A stretch of DNA of 63,952 nucleotides from Rhizoclosmatium globosum. Taxonomy: Eukaryota; Chytridiomycota; Chytridiomycetes; Chytridiales; Chytriomycetaceae. The DNA lies in the NCBI GenBank assembly GCA_002104985.1, contig MCGO01000214.1:1-63952 (forward strand), given 5' to 3'. The notes under the pieces were generated by a model that saw nothing but the letters and a program-made list of their open reading frames with translations, was not told where the DNA came from and searched no databases. Made by a program: the position numbers and the translations under genes. Positions 10,942 to 23,327 of the stretch are shown piece after piece; position 1 is the first letter of the stretch; the number at the start of each line of letters is the position of its first letter.

Positions 10942-11614
10942 TTAAATCCCATTATTTGCCTCGGAAAGCTTTCCATCCAATTCCAAAAGCTGCTTCCAAA
11001 ATCCTCGATTCGGTTGCGCTGATGGTCGCTGAGCTTTGACCAGTTTGAACGCATCTGTGAATCGCATTTTGTTTCTAACCTGATTGTGAGGAGAGAGTCA
11101 TAATTCGGAGGACTGCAAACCTTGTCATAAGATACCAAATGATGATTGAGACGGAGCGAGAAGCGCCCATTTGACAGTGCACCAACACTCGAATGTTGTT
11201 AGAGAGAGCTTCTCCGATTATGTTACTGCACAGCTCGCCGATAGCATCAAGCGGTTGTTCGACCAAATCAAGGCATTCAATCTCGTACAGTATATGATCA
11301 GAGGGTGGTTCGGAGAGAATGGATGAGTCGCAGTTGATTAACCTCCATGATGGAAGTGAGTATGACTGTCCTGACAGGTTGATAATGCATCCTATCCGAT
11401 TATCAGTAAGGGCTGGTATATGAAGTGCTGCATCAATCGACGATACATAGAGTGAATCTGGAAGTATTGGTGACAGTGTGAGGTCTATTGACGTGTCTTC
11501 CACAAAGCCAAAGGATTTAGTTGACGAGTGAACATGAACTCCGTTGATGGTTTTTTCCCGGTTATGGAAGTCTCTACTGTGGTGGCTGGCTTCAGGCGGC
11601 TGAGTTGAGAGCAA
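10942..11614 (-). CDS. Dual-specificity protein phosphatase
   Basis: The catalytic P-loop HCQMGASRS fits HCxxGxxRS of the cysteine phosphatases. An N-terminal DUSP core (SPILPDSLYVSSIDAAL, then CIINLS) precedes it. An intron at 11075-11120 (46 nt) joins YLMT to RNKMRFTDAFKLVKAQRP, matching the DUSP helix after the P-loop (AhxhVrxxRP-type), and the chain ends at TAA 10942. The substrate could be a MAP kinase or another phosphoprotein. The true start is unresolved: the open frame has no ATG near its beginning, so a short upstream exon is likely around 11590-11637. Confidence 0.8.
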
Positions 11615-12124
11615 AGGGCGTCAGCATTGATTGACATTATTGAAGTTCGGAAGAACTAAGAGTCAAAAGCATCGCGGATTCCCTCTGAATATGTCTTTAT
11701 CTAGAGTGTTGATGGGTGTAATTTATCAAAGTGGCATCAAGGCGGTATTTGTGACAAATTCTAAATTGCTAACCGCTTTGGCTGAGTCATTCAAACTCTT
11801 TTCAACATTCAACCGTTCGATTTCAATATATCAAAAGACTGTTGATTCCTGCTATATATTGCTGAAGTAAAACTGAATCAAGGAGAACTCAGAGGAGAAC
11901 TCAGAGGGAATTGGAGAGGACTTTGGGATTCAGAACGATACCTTAAAACTTTTTGATATTTAAACCTTTTGAAAACGAATTCGTGATTGTTTGTTAGTAA
12001 GTTCACGAACAGCTCGGTAAAGAAATGTTTGCTCAGCCTCAAAAAGCGGTCAAGATCGCAAAAAAGACCGAGTCAAGTCTTTTATCTGACCAGCATCACA
12101 GCACTCTTGAGACTGCGGATCACT
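11615..12124. other. Intergenic, no gene seen
   Basis: About 500 bases between a leftward and a rightward gene, so it probably holds two divergent promoters. A short direct repeat, GGAGAACTCAGA, occurs twice at about 11882-11905. Nothing else is visible. Confidence 0.4.
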
Positions 12125-13177
12125 ATGGAATCGTTTACAATGGATACGCCGATAACTTCTCTTTCTCTGATGTCTCCTATGACTCAGTCACCCTTCCAAT
12201 TCCAACTACCCCCGGAGCTCACCTGCCTCATTTTTAGCTTCATCAACCCCTCCCTCGTGCACAAGTACCAACGACTGTGTAAACATATATACGCTTGTCT
12301 ATCCGGCCAACACTTTGCCTTTATGAATCTATCGCGCTTCATTGGTACAATTACCCCATTCACTCAATCCTCCTTCCCATCACTGCGCCGAAGAACAAAC
12401 ATCACCGAAATGGACCGTGCCTGGTGGTCCTGGAATGAACATTACCAGTACTTTTACGCCACACTTCGGTTGCAATCCACAAAGCATTTGGAGTTGCCTT
12501 ATAATAACTTGGTTGGCTCTATACCCGTGTCTATTGGGGCTTTGACGAACTTGGCTTCACTAAATCTCCAAAATAACTGTTTGAGGGGTGTCATTCCGGC
12601 GAGTATTGGGTGCTTGGTCAACTTGTACGATCTTAATCTCAGCGGAAATAATCTGCAAGGTGGGATACCGCTTGAAATTGGTTGCTTGGTTAATCTCACC
12701 AGTTTGAACTTGTCTGCGAATGAATTGGGCGGATACATACCGCTGTCGATTGGATACTTGTCTCGGCTGAGGACTTTGGTGTTGAATCGAAACCAGCTTA
12801 CGGGTCCTATTCCGTGGACGATTGGGTATTGTAGGGATATTCTGTTCTTGTCGCTCGGTGAGAATAAGTTGACGGGGGAAATCCCTGAGACACTTGGGTG
12901 TTTAACGAAGTTGAATGTTCTGGGGCTGGATAGAAATAGACTGAATGGAAGGATTCCGTTAGGCGTTTTTGGTCGACTGGTTAATTTGCAGTATTGCGGT
13001 CTGGAAGGAAACGAGTTAAAAGGCGATGTGCCATGGCATGAATTTTCATCACTGAAAAGTCTTGCGATTATATACCTGGGCGGAAACAGGCTTCGCAACT
13101 GCGATATGCCGTTGGGAAAAGTTGGTGTAAAATTGAATACTGTGCAAGGATCATCGACCAACAGATGGTGCAACTAA
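12125..13177 (+). CDS. F-box-like plus plant-type leucine-rich repeat protein (paralogue 2)
   Basis: About 350 residues in one exon. The start is set at the first ATG of the frame (MESFTMDTP). LPPELTCLIFSFINPSL followed by KYQRLCKHIY is the F-box-like segment, WWSWNEHYQ the conserved spacer. About nine LRRs of the LxGxIPxxIGxLxxL form follow. It is the longest repeat array of the paralogues here. The Cys in IGCLVNL recurs in several repeats. No membrane segment is visible. It shares architecture with the genes at 1309, 14111, 58347 and 59706. Confidence 0.82.
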   Translation: MESFTMDTPITSLSLMSPMTQSPFQFQLPPELTCLIFSFINPSLVHKYQRLCKHIYACLSGQHFAFMNLSRFIGTITPFTQSSFPSLRRRTNITEMDRAWWSWNEHYQYFYATLRLQSTKHLELPYNNLVGSIPVSIGALTNLASLNLQNNCLRGVIPASIGCLVNLYDLNLSGNNLQGGIPLEIGCLVNLTSLNLSANELGGYIPLSIGYLSRLRTLVLNRNQLTGPIPWTIGYCRDILFLSLGENKLTGEIPETLGCLTKLNVLGLDRNRLNGRIPLGVFGRLVNLQYCGLEGNELKGDVPWHEFSSLKSLAIIYLGGNRLRNCDMPLGKVGVKLNTVQGSSTNRWCN

Positions 13178-14110
13178 ACCCTACTTTCCACTATACTTTG
13201 TAAATATATGAATGTTCTTATCTCATTGATTCTTAAAGGACTGTGTAAAAACAGAGTTTCTTCAGTTGAGTACTTCCAAAACAACGTACGGGACCCATAC
13301 AACACAAAGCAAAACCACGCCGACACAACAGCAAAGTACAACTCCCAAGCTCTTTTGGTAAGTCAATGATGTCTCTTGCTCAAGAAACCTTTACTGAAAT
13401 GGTACTGTTTCAACTAAACGAATGAGAATCCTCTCTCGGAAAAATGTCAAGAAAGGAATTCGTCCATGAGACTAAAATAATGGTGATAAGATGTTCAAAA
13501 AAACACCTGATGTCCTCCTTTTGCATGAAGTGATATTATGTCAATTGAGCCACGATTTCTGTTGGAATTTGAAATGTTCGGAGATCGGGGTCTGTCGCCG
13601 TGGAAATTTCATTACGCATCGTTTTCTTGAAGCTGGACGGAATCTCACATTAGTGTTTATGCCATAGTATTCCAAAACTGAGTTTCAAAGCCGATTCGGG
13701 TTCTGATCATGTCCACATCAACCAGTGTGGCTGTGTTGGTGAGGCAATGCCCGCTCCATTGAATCCCGACCGATTTCATTGCTGAGATTTTTTCGATGAT
13801 GCTTCAGAACCGATGTTCGCCTGACATCGTCGTCAATGTTATATTGAGTAAGTACTTCAAAGAAAGAGACATATAATACTTCGACGAGTAACGAAGTCTT
13901 TATCACCATTGGGTTCTGATATGTTCATTTAAGGGGCGCTCAAAATTTTTGATTTCCGACTTTTAAGTTGCCGAAGGCCGACCCAGCCGTTTCCCGCTCC
14001 AAGTCACACAAGAAAAACCAGCAGCCCAGAGCCTCCTTGCCTTCATTGATTCAAAAACTCCCTTATCCCCAACACCCTGCATACCCTCTATCGCACTACT
14101 ATAAACAACA
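13178..14110. other. Intergenic, no gene seen
   Basis: About 930 bases without a convincing coding frame. No RNA gene, long repeat or mobile-element end was recognised. Confidence 0.45.
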
Positions 14111-15018
14111 ATGGTATCACCCTTCCAACAACTGCTACCACCTGAAATCATCCAACGCATCTTCAGCAACATACATCCACGCTACGCACTTACGTACACT
14201 CGCCTCTGCCGGTCAGTATACCACGCTCTCAACGACCCACGGTTCGCGGAAATGAACCTTGCGAACTACGTCCATGAAGATCACGGGTTAGACATGATTT
14301 GGTTCCGGTGGCCCGAAGTATACCAGGCCGCATATGCGGTCATGAAGTTGCGGAATGAAACGAGGATCGAGTGGACGAGTCGGTTCCGGCAGGTACACGC
14401 GGCTGGTGGGACGTGGGTGGTGGAGGGGTGCTTCCAAGATCTGTTGGGTATCTGACGCAGCTAGTCACGCTTGATTTAAGGGGTGTTGGGTTGTATGGCG
14501 GTATTCCACGGGAAATCGGGTGTCTTGTACAGCTTGTTGAATTGAATTTGTCCGGGAATTGGATGTCGGGACGGATCCCGAGTGAGATTGGGTGTTTGGG
14601 GCGGTTGAAGATGTTGGATTTGAGTTTGAATCGGTTGACGGGGCCGGTTCCGGATGAGATTGGGTTTTGTAGGGAGTTGCATTTCTTGCAGTTGAGTGGG
14701 AACTTGTTGGAAGGGTCGTTGACAGAGGCGGTTGGGTATTTGGACAAGTTGCATGTCTTGGCGTTGGGGTCCAATCGATTGAGTGGAGGGATACCACGAC
14801 AGATTGCGTTGATGAAATCCTTGCAGTATTTAAGTCTTGAAGGAAACTTACTGTCGGGAGAGGTTCCGTGGGAAGAGATCGGCGTTCTCCCGCAACTATC
14901 GATTTTATTGCTTAATGATAATCGCTTCACTGGACGTATACCATTTGACTTCATGCAATCGTCTAAAATGGATTATCGACGGTGGGATTTAACTGGAAAC
15001 TATTTTACTATATGTTGA
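14111..15018 (+). CDS. F-box-like plus plant-type leucine-rich repeat protein (paralogue 3), frame break
   Basis: MVSPFQQLLPPEIIQRIFSN begins an F-box-like segment, followed by the spacer WFRWPEVYQ. At about 14429 the frame changes by one base within a G run: the upstream frame ends shortly after, while the other frame continues LPRSVGYLTQL and about seven LRRs to TGA 15016-15018. Comparison with the paralogue spacing (xxGxIPxxIGxL) fits one missing G better than an intron. The gene is therefore either intact with a sequence error or a very young pseudogene. The locus is GC-richer than its neighbours. Confidence 0.75.
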
Positions 15019-16020
15019 TATAATATTTTCTTGTAAAGCTCAAGGCAATTAATTAAACGTTTCTTGTTGTTATAAATCATAAGCTATCACAGGATGATGT
15101 GATTGCACACAAATGCTTCAGACACAGTTTAAATAAGTGGTTACACGAACTCAAAACCTCATAAAAACTCAGACACAAGAGGTGGCGTGATTGAATTAGA
15201 ATTAATGTCAACGGAAAGGAGTGAACACTTTGCGTCTTCGTTTTTTAATCCATTTTTCATAAAAGACAATGCTGAAACTAACTTAAAATTTGAAATACGA
15301 ATATACGGATGCAGTATGAAGAATGTCTCGATTCCCTGTCTCTGAAAATAGTAAATCGACCTTTATCAGATTCGAAGTAAACGTTTTATTGACCTATGCC
15401 TTATCCTCACTCAATCCAACAAAGTCAGACCCCTAAACTTGACTCAATTCTGATAAATCTTGAATAGATTCAGGTTTCAGCATGTAGGTATCTTCAGGCA
15501 AACGATCATTGGATTCTGAGGCGGTTTCCAAAACTTCTCATCTCGTTATATCGTGTTGGAGGTAAAGGAATAAGAGACATGAATGATAGGTCATGAGTCT
15601 CGAATCTTATTGCTTCATTGGTTTGTCTCAATGAGGACAGTTGATGGCTGAAACCTTCAAAAATTTAAAATGCTCTCATATCAAAAATCCGATGTTATAA
15701 ACATAGCTAAATATAAGCGAATAGTTTCTGTGCAGTTTGAGGAGAAGAAAGAACAAGACAAAGGACTTTGCCATTTTCCCTCGTTTTTCACCTCCAATTT
15801 TTCTAAGAGCCCTCGTCCGCGAGCGACTCTTTTCAACCCGCACTCGCACCTTCGCCGACCTCGCCCTTCTCCGACCTCGACACCAGTCCGAGCCTTACTT
15901 CGCCAGCCTTGGTAACAGCGGCCCCAGTTCTCGCGCAGTTCCAGCCGCACAACCACTCGGACCACGACCACTTGTCCAAGTATTAGCCAACCACAGCAAC
16001 GTTCAAGTTCAAGTTCGACA
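15019..16020. other. Intergenic, no gene seen
   Basis: About 1 kb. Open frames at its right end are weak and overlap the presumed 5' leader of the topoisomerase gene. No element or RNA gene was recognised. Confidence 0.4.
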
Positions 16021-19000
16021 ATGAGCCGCCGCGCGTCCGCCGTCGCGTCAAAATCGTTAAAAGAAGCGAGCGACTCCGAAGACGTCGAACGCGATGACTC
16101 TGACGAATTTGAAGATTCAAACGACGACGACAACGAACCAATGGCGAATTTGAAGGGAAAGAAGAAGGGTGCGTTGTTGTTGTTGTTGTTGGTTGTCTTT
16201 TGGTTGTTGTGTGTGTGGTGGTGGTGGTGCGAAGAACCAGCTGGAGCTTCAAAGAAAATGTCCGAGGGCCTCCCACTTACACAAATCTCCAATCTCTGAC
16301 CTTTCTTTTCGCTCAATTTCTAACAATCGTTGTAAATTAGCATCTCCCGCCAAATCAGCTCAAAGCAAAGAAGAAGTCACCACAGACGATGAAGACGACG
16401 CTCCCATCGCCGCATCAAAGAAACGTCCTTCTTCCGCCGCATCAAATGGCTCTACTTCTGGTGCCCCAGCTTCAAAGAAAATTGCAAAGTCGGAAAAGAA
16501 GGATGATCTTGAACCGGAGGAGGATGATGATTCTGACGATGACGAGCCTATTGCCAAAAAAGCCAAAAAGAAGGAGGCTGTGAAGAAGGAGCCAATCAAA
16601 AAGAAGTGGTATGTTCGCTTATCGGAACTATTTTGTGCGCGTTCTGCGTGGCGAGGAATGTAGTCGATGGCTCGAACATTGAAACACACATGGAAACAAT
16701 GCCCGCACATCCTTCAACATGACCGAATCTCACTCCATCATCATAGATCAAGAAAGAATCTGCTGGAACAAAACGTAAAGCCGAATCCGATGATGCTCCT
16801 TCCAAAAAGAAGAAAGCGGCTGTAAAGGCAAGTCCAAAGAAAGTAAAGAAGGAAGACGGAGAAGAAGGTGAAGGAGACGAAGAAGACGAAGAAGAATACG
16901 AGTGGTGGGTCAATGGTCTTCAGGATGGAGGAGAAAAGTGGAAGACAATGTCACACAACGGTCCCGTCTTTCCACCTGCATATGTTCCTCACGGAATCAA
17001 AATGAAGTACAACGGTACGTCGGAATGAATTTTGGTGTCGTTCATTGATAATGAAAATATAGGAGTACCCATTGCCTTGGAACCCGATTCAGAAGAAGTT
17101 GCCACATTCTTTGCTGGTGTCGTTGGAACAGATTATGAGAAAAACAAAACTTTCGTCGCAAACTTTTTCAAGGATTTTTGACTGTCTTGAGTCGAGAGAA
17201 GAAGGTAATGCTTGTTTTATTTTTACATTTGTCATGAATACTAAATACGTCGTATCAGCCCTCGCCTATCAAGGAATTTGCAAAGTGCGACTTTTCTCCA
17301 ATCGTTGATTACTTGAACGAGTTGAAGGAACAGCGAAAGAGCAAGACGAAGGAGGAGAAAGCTGTATGTTTATTTTGTCCGTTCATTTGTCACGTTTTAT
17401 CTAACAGTTATCACAGGCAATCAAGAAGGAGAAGGAGGAACTCGATGAAAAGTACGGGTGGGCCATCTTTGACGGCCGCAAGGAAAAGGTTGGAAACTTC
17501 CGTATTGAACCTCCTGGCCTCTTCCGTGGACGTGGAGATCACCCTAAGACTGGAACCCTGAAGGTATTACTTTCGTTTCTCGGATGACAAGAAGTCCTAC
17601 TTAACACTTCAAACACCAGCTCCGTGTCCAACCCGAACAAGTCACCATCAACATTGGAAAAGAAGCTCCAATCCCACCAGCTCCCGCTGGTCACAAGTGG
17701 GGCGCTGTCGTGCATGACAACACCGTCGCGTGGCTCGCTACATGGAAGGAGAACGTGAACGATAACATCAAGTACGTTTTAATGGCTGCGACCTCGTCGT
17801 TGAAGGGGCAGAGTGATATGAAAAAGTTTGAGAAAGCTAGAGAGTTGAAGGTACGTATTACTTTGTGATGAATTCGAAAAGAGGTGCTGACTTCGTACCA
17901 GAAACACATTGACAAAATCCGTCGCGACTACACGGAAGGTCTCAAAGACAAAGTCATGGCAACACGACAACTCTGCACAGCCCTCTACTTTATCGACAGA
18001 CTCGCTCTTCGTGCTGGTAACGAGAAGGGAGAAGACGAAGCCGATACGTTGGTTGCTGTTCCCTCCGTTTCGAACACGTTACCCTCGAACCACCCAACAA
18101 AGTCATTTTCGACTTTTTGGGTAAAGATTCGATTCGGTACTACAACGAGGTTGCTGTTGATGACAGGTGTTCAAGAATATCAAGATTTTTAAGCGGGAGC
18201 CGAAGAAGGAGGGGATATGCTTTTTGATCGGTTGAATGTGAGTTACTTTTGTTTGGAGGGTAATTTTTTTTTTTGGGGCTGACAGGTGTGGTTTGGTGTA
18301 GACTTCGATTTTGAATAAGGACTTGACACGACACATGCCTGGTTTGTCTGCGAAAGTGTTCCGTACTTTCAACGCATCGTATACGTTCCAGAAGGAGTTG
18401 TTGGATACACCTGCGGATGGAACTGCGGCTGAGAAAGTGTTGGCGTATAACCGTGCCAATCGACAGGTTGCTATTCTTTGTAATCACCAACGTGCCGTGT
18501 CGAAAGGACACGGAGCTCAGATGGAGAAGATTCAGATCGGGTAAGAATTATGTTTATATCAGTGTGACATTTACTGATTTGTATTTTGGAACAGTTCCGT
18601 GGAATGAAATATGAACGTGGACTCATCAAGAAAGCCATGCTTGAAGTTGACCCAAAGCTAAGAAGAAGCGACCCGAGCTCGCTGAAGACGAGTCCGACGT
18701 TGATGAAGAGTTCATTGAGCGACACCTTGCCGCGCAAGAAGAGAAGGAAAAGCAGACTCGTGTCAAGGCTCTCGAAAAGGAAAACGAAAAGCGAAAGGCA
18801 GAGGGACAGCCACCTCTCAAGTCCTGGATACCAAGAAAAAGAACGTGACGCCGCTGGAGAGTTTGTCGATTGAGAAGCTTGAGAAGAAGTTGGATGATAT
18901 GACAAAGAGGATTGAGAATCTCAAGTTGCAGATGATTGATAAGGTTTTGGTTTTTGAGTTGTTGTGTTTTGGTGACTAATGTGATTTGCAGGATGAGAAC

Positions 19001-19367
19001 AAGACAACTGCCTTGGGAACGTCTAAAATCAACTATATCGATCCACGTATCTCTGTTGCATGGGCGCTGAAGCAGATGTTGACTTGGACAAGATTTTCAA
19101 CCGTAGTTTGCGTGAGAAGTTCAAGTGGGCGATTATGAGTGTGAAGGATGGGGTGAGTTTTTCCTATTTTCTTGGATTTACGATTACTACTGCATGGGTA
19201 AAGGACTGGGAATTCTAATATACCTCTGCTCGTTACAAGTCTAGTTTGATTATGGGGGGTTTTGGTTTCATTCATACCCTACCCCGTCTCTTTGTTTCTA
19301 TATTTTCCGTTACTTATTTTTTGCAGATGTTGATGATGGATGATTTCGAGGATTTTATTTTGAATAA
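16021..19367 (+). CDS. TOP1: DNA topoisomerase I (type IB), multi-exon, with several frame breaks
   Basis: A low-complexity acidic/lysine-rich N-terminus ([13 protein letters not shown] onward) is typical of nuclear Top1. The core follows: [79 protein letters not shown], and the catalytic tyrosine motif [12 protein letters not shown] near 19025. The enzyme relaxes supercoils via a 3'-phosphotyrosine. Exons are split by short introns (the first is 16169-16340). Five positions (about 18047, 18164, 18659, 18821 and 19064) each need one extra base to keep the conserved frame. The splice near 16608 and the last exon (ending about 19367) are approximate. All catalytic blocks are present. Confidence 0.88.
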
Positions 19368-19505
19368 AGTGGCTGTTCTAGAACGAGGTGTCTGTTTATG
19401 CCGATCTGTCGAGCCACCTCTTTGGATGAGATGGGAGTGTGCCTTCGAGAACATTTTTCACCCTCCACCCAAACTTCTTCTATCCTCCACCACCAACTGT
19501 CATCC

Positions 19506-20687
<1,182 letters not shown>

Positions 20688-21171
20688 ATCTCGTGTTTCA
20701 TTGAATTCATTTAGATTTGGGCTTTCAACGCTTTGAAGGTCCAACTTCTATCCCTTTCTGTTAGTTTGTTTTTTTGCTTGTTTCATTTGTGTTATTTTCG
20801 AAAAGTAATCGTTGGGAAACCTGTTTGGAGGGTTTGTTGGTTGCTGGATTTTGCGTGTTGCTCTTCACGTGTCCTTTATCATTGTCCGGAATGCGTATAC
20901 GTAGTTTGCTGTTGCCAATAAATAACAGAGATCGGTCATTCTGTTGTTGGGGTTGAATTGAGATGGGTAGAATACAACGTCCAACAGATGTGAACCATCT
21001 CCTTTTTTCATTAATAACACTTTTTAATACTTCAGGAAACTCAAATTATATTGATACGATTATAGTACAGTTTGTATTGGGTTCGGCTGGTAACTACGCA
21101 CAACACAGCTCCACAACTACATCAGAACTCCTAACATAGGCTCCTCAAAGAAACTCAAACAAACTAAAGAA

Positions 21172-21525
21172 ATGCAGGGCAACCGGTTTAACAGGCTAGT
21201 CTTGTTGAGGAGGAGGACCACAAGGCCGAACCATTTTCTGTTGAGTACATCAGCTATTCAGCTTCCTTCTATTCATCGAAATCAGGCTCGTACCTCAAGC
21301 AAATTGAATCGCACACGCCCAATCGACTCGTTGTCAGCAACAGCAATTACGCAGCCAAAGATCCGTGGCCAACACAAGTTGAGTACGTATCACGATGCTG
21401 CGTTGTCTGCCATTCGTACTTTAGTGTGTCGGCGTGACCAGTGCCAACATATCGACTTTGGAGATGTTCGAGTTGAGAGTTATGGGACATCTTTTCAAAT
21501 GAAGAAAGGAGAAGAAAAAAAGTAA
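21172..21525 (+). CDS. Possible small Arg-rich protein in the gap between the Rac genes
   Basis: A 117-codon ATG frame with an Arg/Ser-rich, acid-poor N-terminus (MQGNRFNRLVLLRRRTTRP) that could be a mitochondrial presequence. No family is recognised. It lies in the otherwise empty 20688-21969 interval (1.28 kb), where I see no other gene, RNA or repeat. It may be part of a spliced gene or chance. Confidence 0.25.
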   Translation: MQGNRFNRLVLLRRRTTRPNHFLLSTSAIQLPSIHRNQARTSSKLNRTRPIDSLSATAITQPKIRGQHKLSTYHDAALSAIRTLVCRRDQCQHIDFGDVRVESYGTSFQMKKGEEKK

Positions 21526-21969
21526 AAAAGAAGGGATCATGTCTCTCGAATATTCTTAATAGGTGGAAGACTTACACTGAGGCATGCTCTAAGGATGAGG
21601 CAAATGAAATGGTGTGCACGCCTATCCAAGCCTTAACCCAGACTAAATTTGTGCCTCCGTGACGTTCGTTTGCGTATTGATAATGATTGATATGATTTCC
21701 ATCATGTTTTGAAAAACCTTTAAGGGTTCAGTTTACAACCGTTGGTTACAAACCACATCTTGCAAGAACCCCACATTTTCAACGTAATTCAAGTAATTCT
21801 CTGCAATACTTTCTTGCCCAATTAAATAATCGACAAGCACCCTCTGTTTCCTTGCCCTTCCCCGCACAGAGTCGGAAATTGGCCTCTGACTTTTTCTTCC
21901 AAACACCATCTGAGGTCGCCTCCATCTGCGCCCCGCCTTCCCTCTCTACTGCCAGTCTGCTAGTTATCA

Positions 21970-23103
21970 ATGCATCAATCAATCAAGTGTGTCGTTGTCG
22001 GTGATGGGTGAGTGCTGTTCGCATTAGGAAGAAGGTTCAAACTGGATCATTGATCACTTTGGATCTGGTTATTGGGTCGGAGGTGATCAGCCCGCCTCAG
22101 GAGTACCTTGGCTGTGTGGTAGATGCATGCGGGCGAGTGAATCCAGGGCGAAGAGAGACCGAGATCGGATGACTTGTGAGGGTTGATGTGAGGGTTGTTT
22201 GGGTGGACTCGCCAAGAGACGTGGCATTGGTGGAGAGGTGTCTTGCGTCTTTTCCTCCACTCTCTTTTACCACGTTGTACTTATCTTTTGCTATCGCTCT
22301 CCAGTGCCGTGGGTAAAACATGCTGTTAGTGTGCAAATTCAGTTTCATATTCTGTAACACCACTAATCACATCCAATATGCAGTGCTCATCAGTTACGCA
22401 ACAAATACCTTCCCTGCCGAATATATCCCAACAGTGTACGTGCTTCTCTCCCTGTCACTTCCGATCGTTTTGCGCAGCAAAGCACAAGCCCTGCAACTAA
22501 TTGACCCAATTACTCAATAGCTTTGACAACTATTCGACGACAGTCAAAGTGGACGGAAGGCAAATTTCTCTCGTTCTCTGGGATACCGCCGGTCAAGAGG
22601 ACTACGACCGTTTGCGTCCACTTTCGTATCCTCAAACTGATGTCTTTTTGATTTGCTTCTCTCTTGTGAACCCATCTTCATTCGAGAACGTTAAAGCAAA
22701 GGTGAAGTCTTGAATCACCAACTTCCTCTCTCTGCCGGCTAACGGTTTATGTTCAGTGGTACCCAGAAGTTAGCCACCATGCTCCCAAGGCCCCTGTCCT
22801 CCTCGTTGGGACTAAGCTTGACTTGCGTGAGGACCCTGAAATCGTTTCTCGTTTGCGAAGCCACCGTATGTCTCCAATCTCCCACCAAGACGGAGTGTTG
22901 ATGGCTCGATCTATTGAGGCTGTCAAGTACATGGAATGTTCAGCTTTGACTCAAAGAGGTCTCAAGAATGTGTTCGATGAGGCTATTCGTGCGGTGTTTG
23001 CGCCAAAGAAGGCTACAAAGAAGGGTGGTGATGGGTGTGTCTTGTTGGTAAGTGTCGTTGTGTATGCTTACTCATCAATTTAATTGACTACTTTCAACAG
23101 TAA
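21970..23103 (+). CDS. Rac-type Rho GTPase 2 (tandem paralogue)
   Basis: [13 protein letters not shown] is joined over introns 22008-22304, 22325-22383, 22436-22520, 22702-22756 and 23048-23100, all at the same codons as in the Rac gene at 19506, including the intron immediately before TAA. All G motifs are intact ([31 protein letters not shown]). The tail is [10 protein letters not shown] with CAAX box CVLL. Differences from copy 1 lie mainly in the region after TKLD (residues about 125-150), the insert helix region that binds effectors, and in the tail. It is a functional-looking tandem duplicate. Confidence 0.93.
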
Positions 23104-23327
23104 ATATTATGGATGACCGTGGATTTGTTTGTCTCCTTGTCGATGGAAACTCAATAATGGCTGGCGTTATCCTTTTTCCCCTTTCCTCTTTCTCTCTTGT
23201 ATTCTTTGCCCTGAAAAACTCTCGTTACCTTATCCTTTGCTGAAGATGTGTTGAACGTGAAATCATTTATCCCCTTGAATATAGTACTCTTTTTGTTGTT
23301 TCATTGAAAGTTTGTCAGACACTTTTG

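Noticed and set aside
12499..13173. 224-codon antisense frame across F-box/LRR paralogue 2
   Set aside because: A shadow of the repeat structure of the LRR gene; antisense frames of the same type appear in paralogue 3.
15681..16316. 211-codon open frame on the minus strand
   Set aside because: It overlaps the first exon of topoisomerase I antisense and has low-complexity His/Asn/Ser runs that mirror the acidic Top1 repeats.
16169..16340. TTG/GTG-rich hydrophobic frame ([14 protein letters not shown])
   Set aside because: It is the first intron of topoisomerase I; splicing gives the expected lysine-rich N-terminus.
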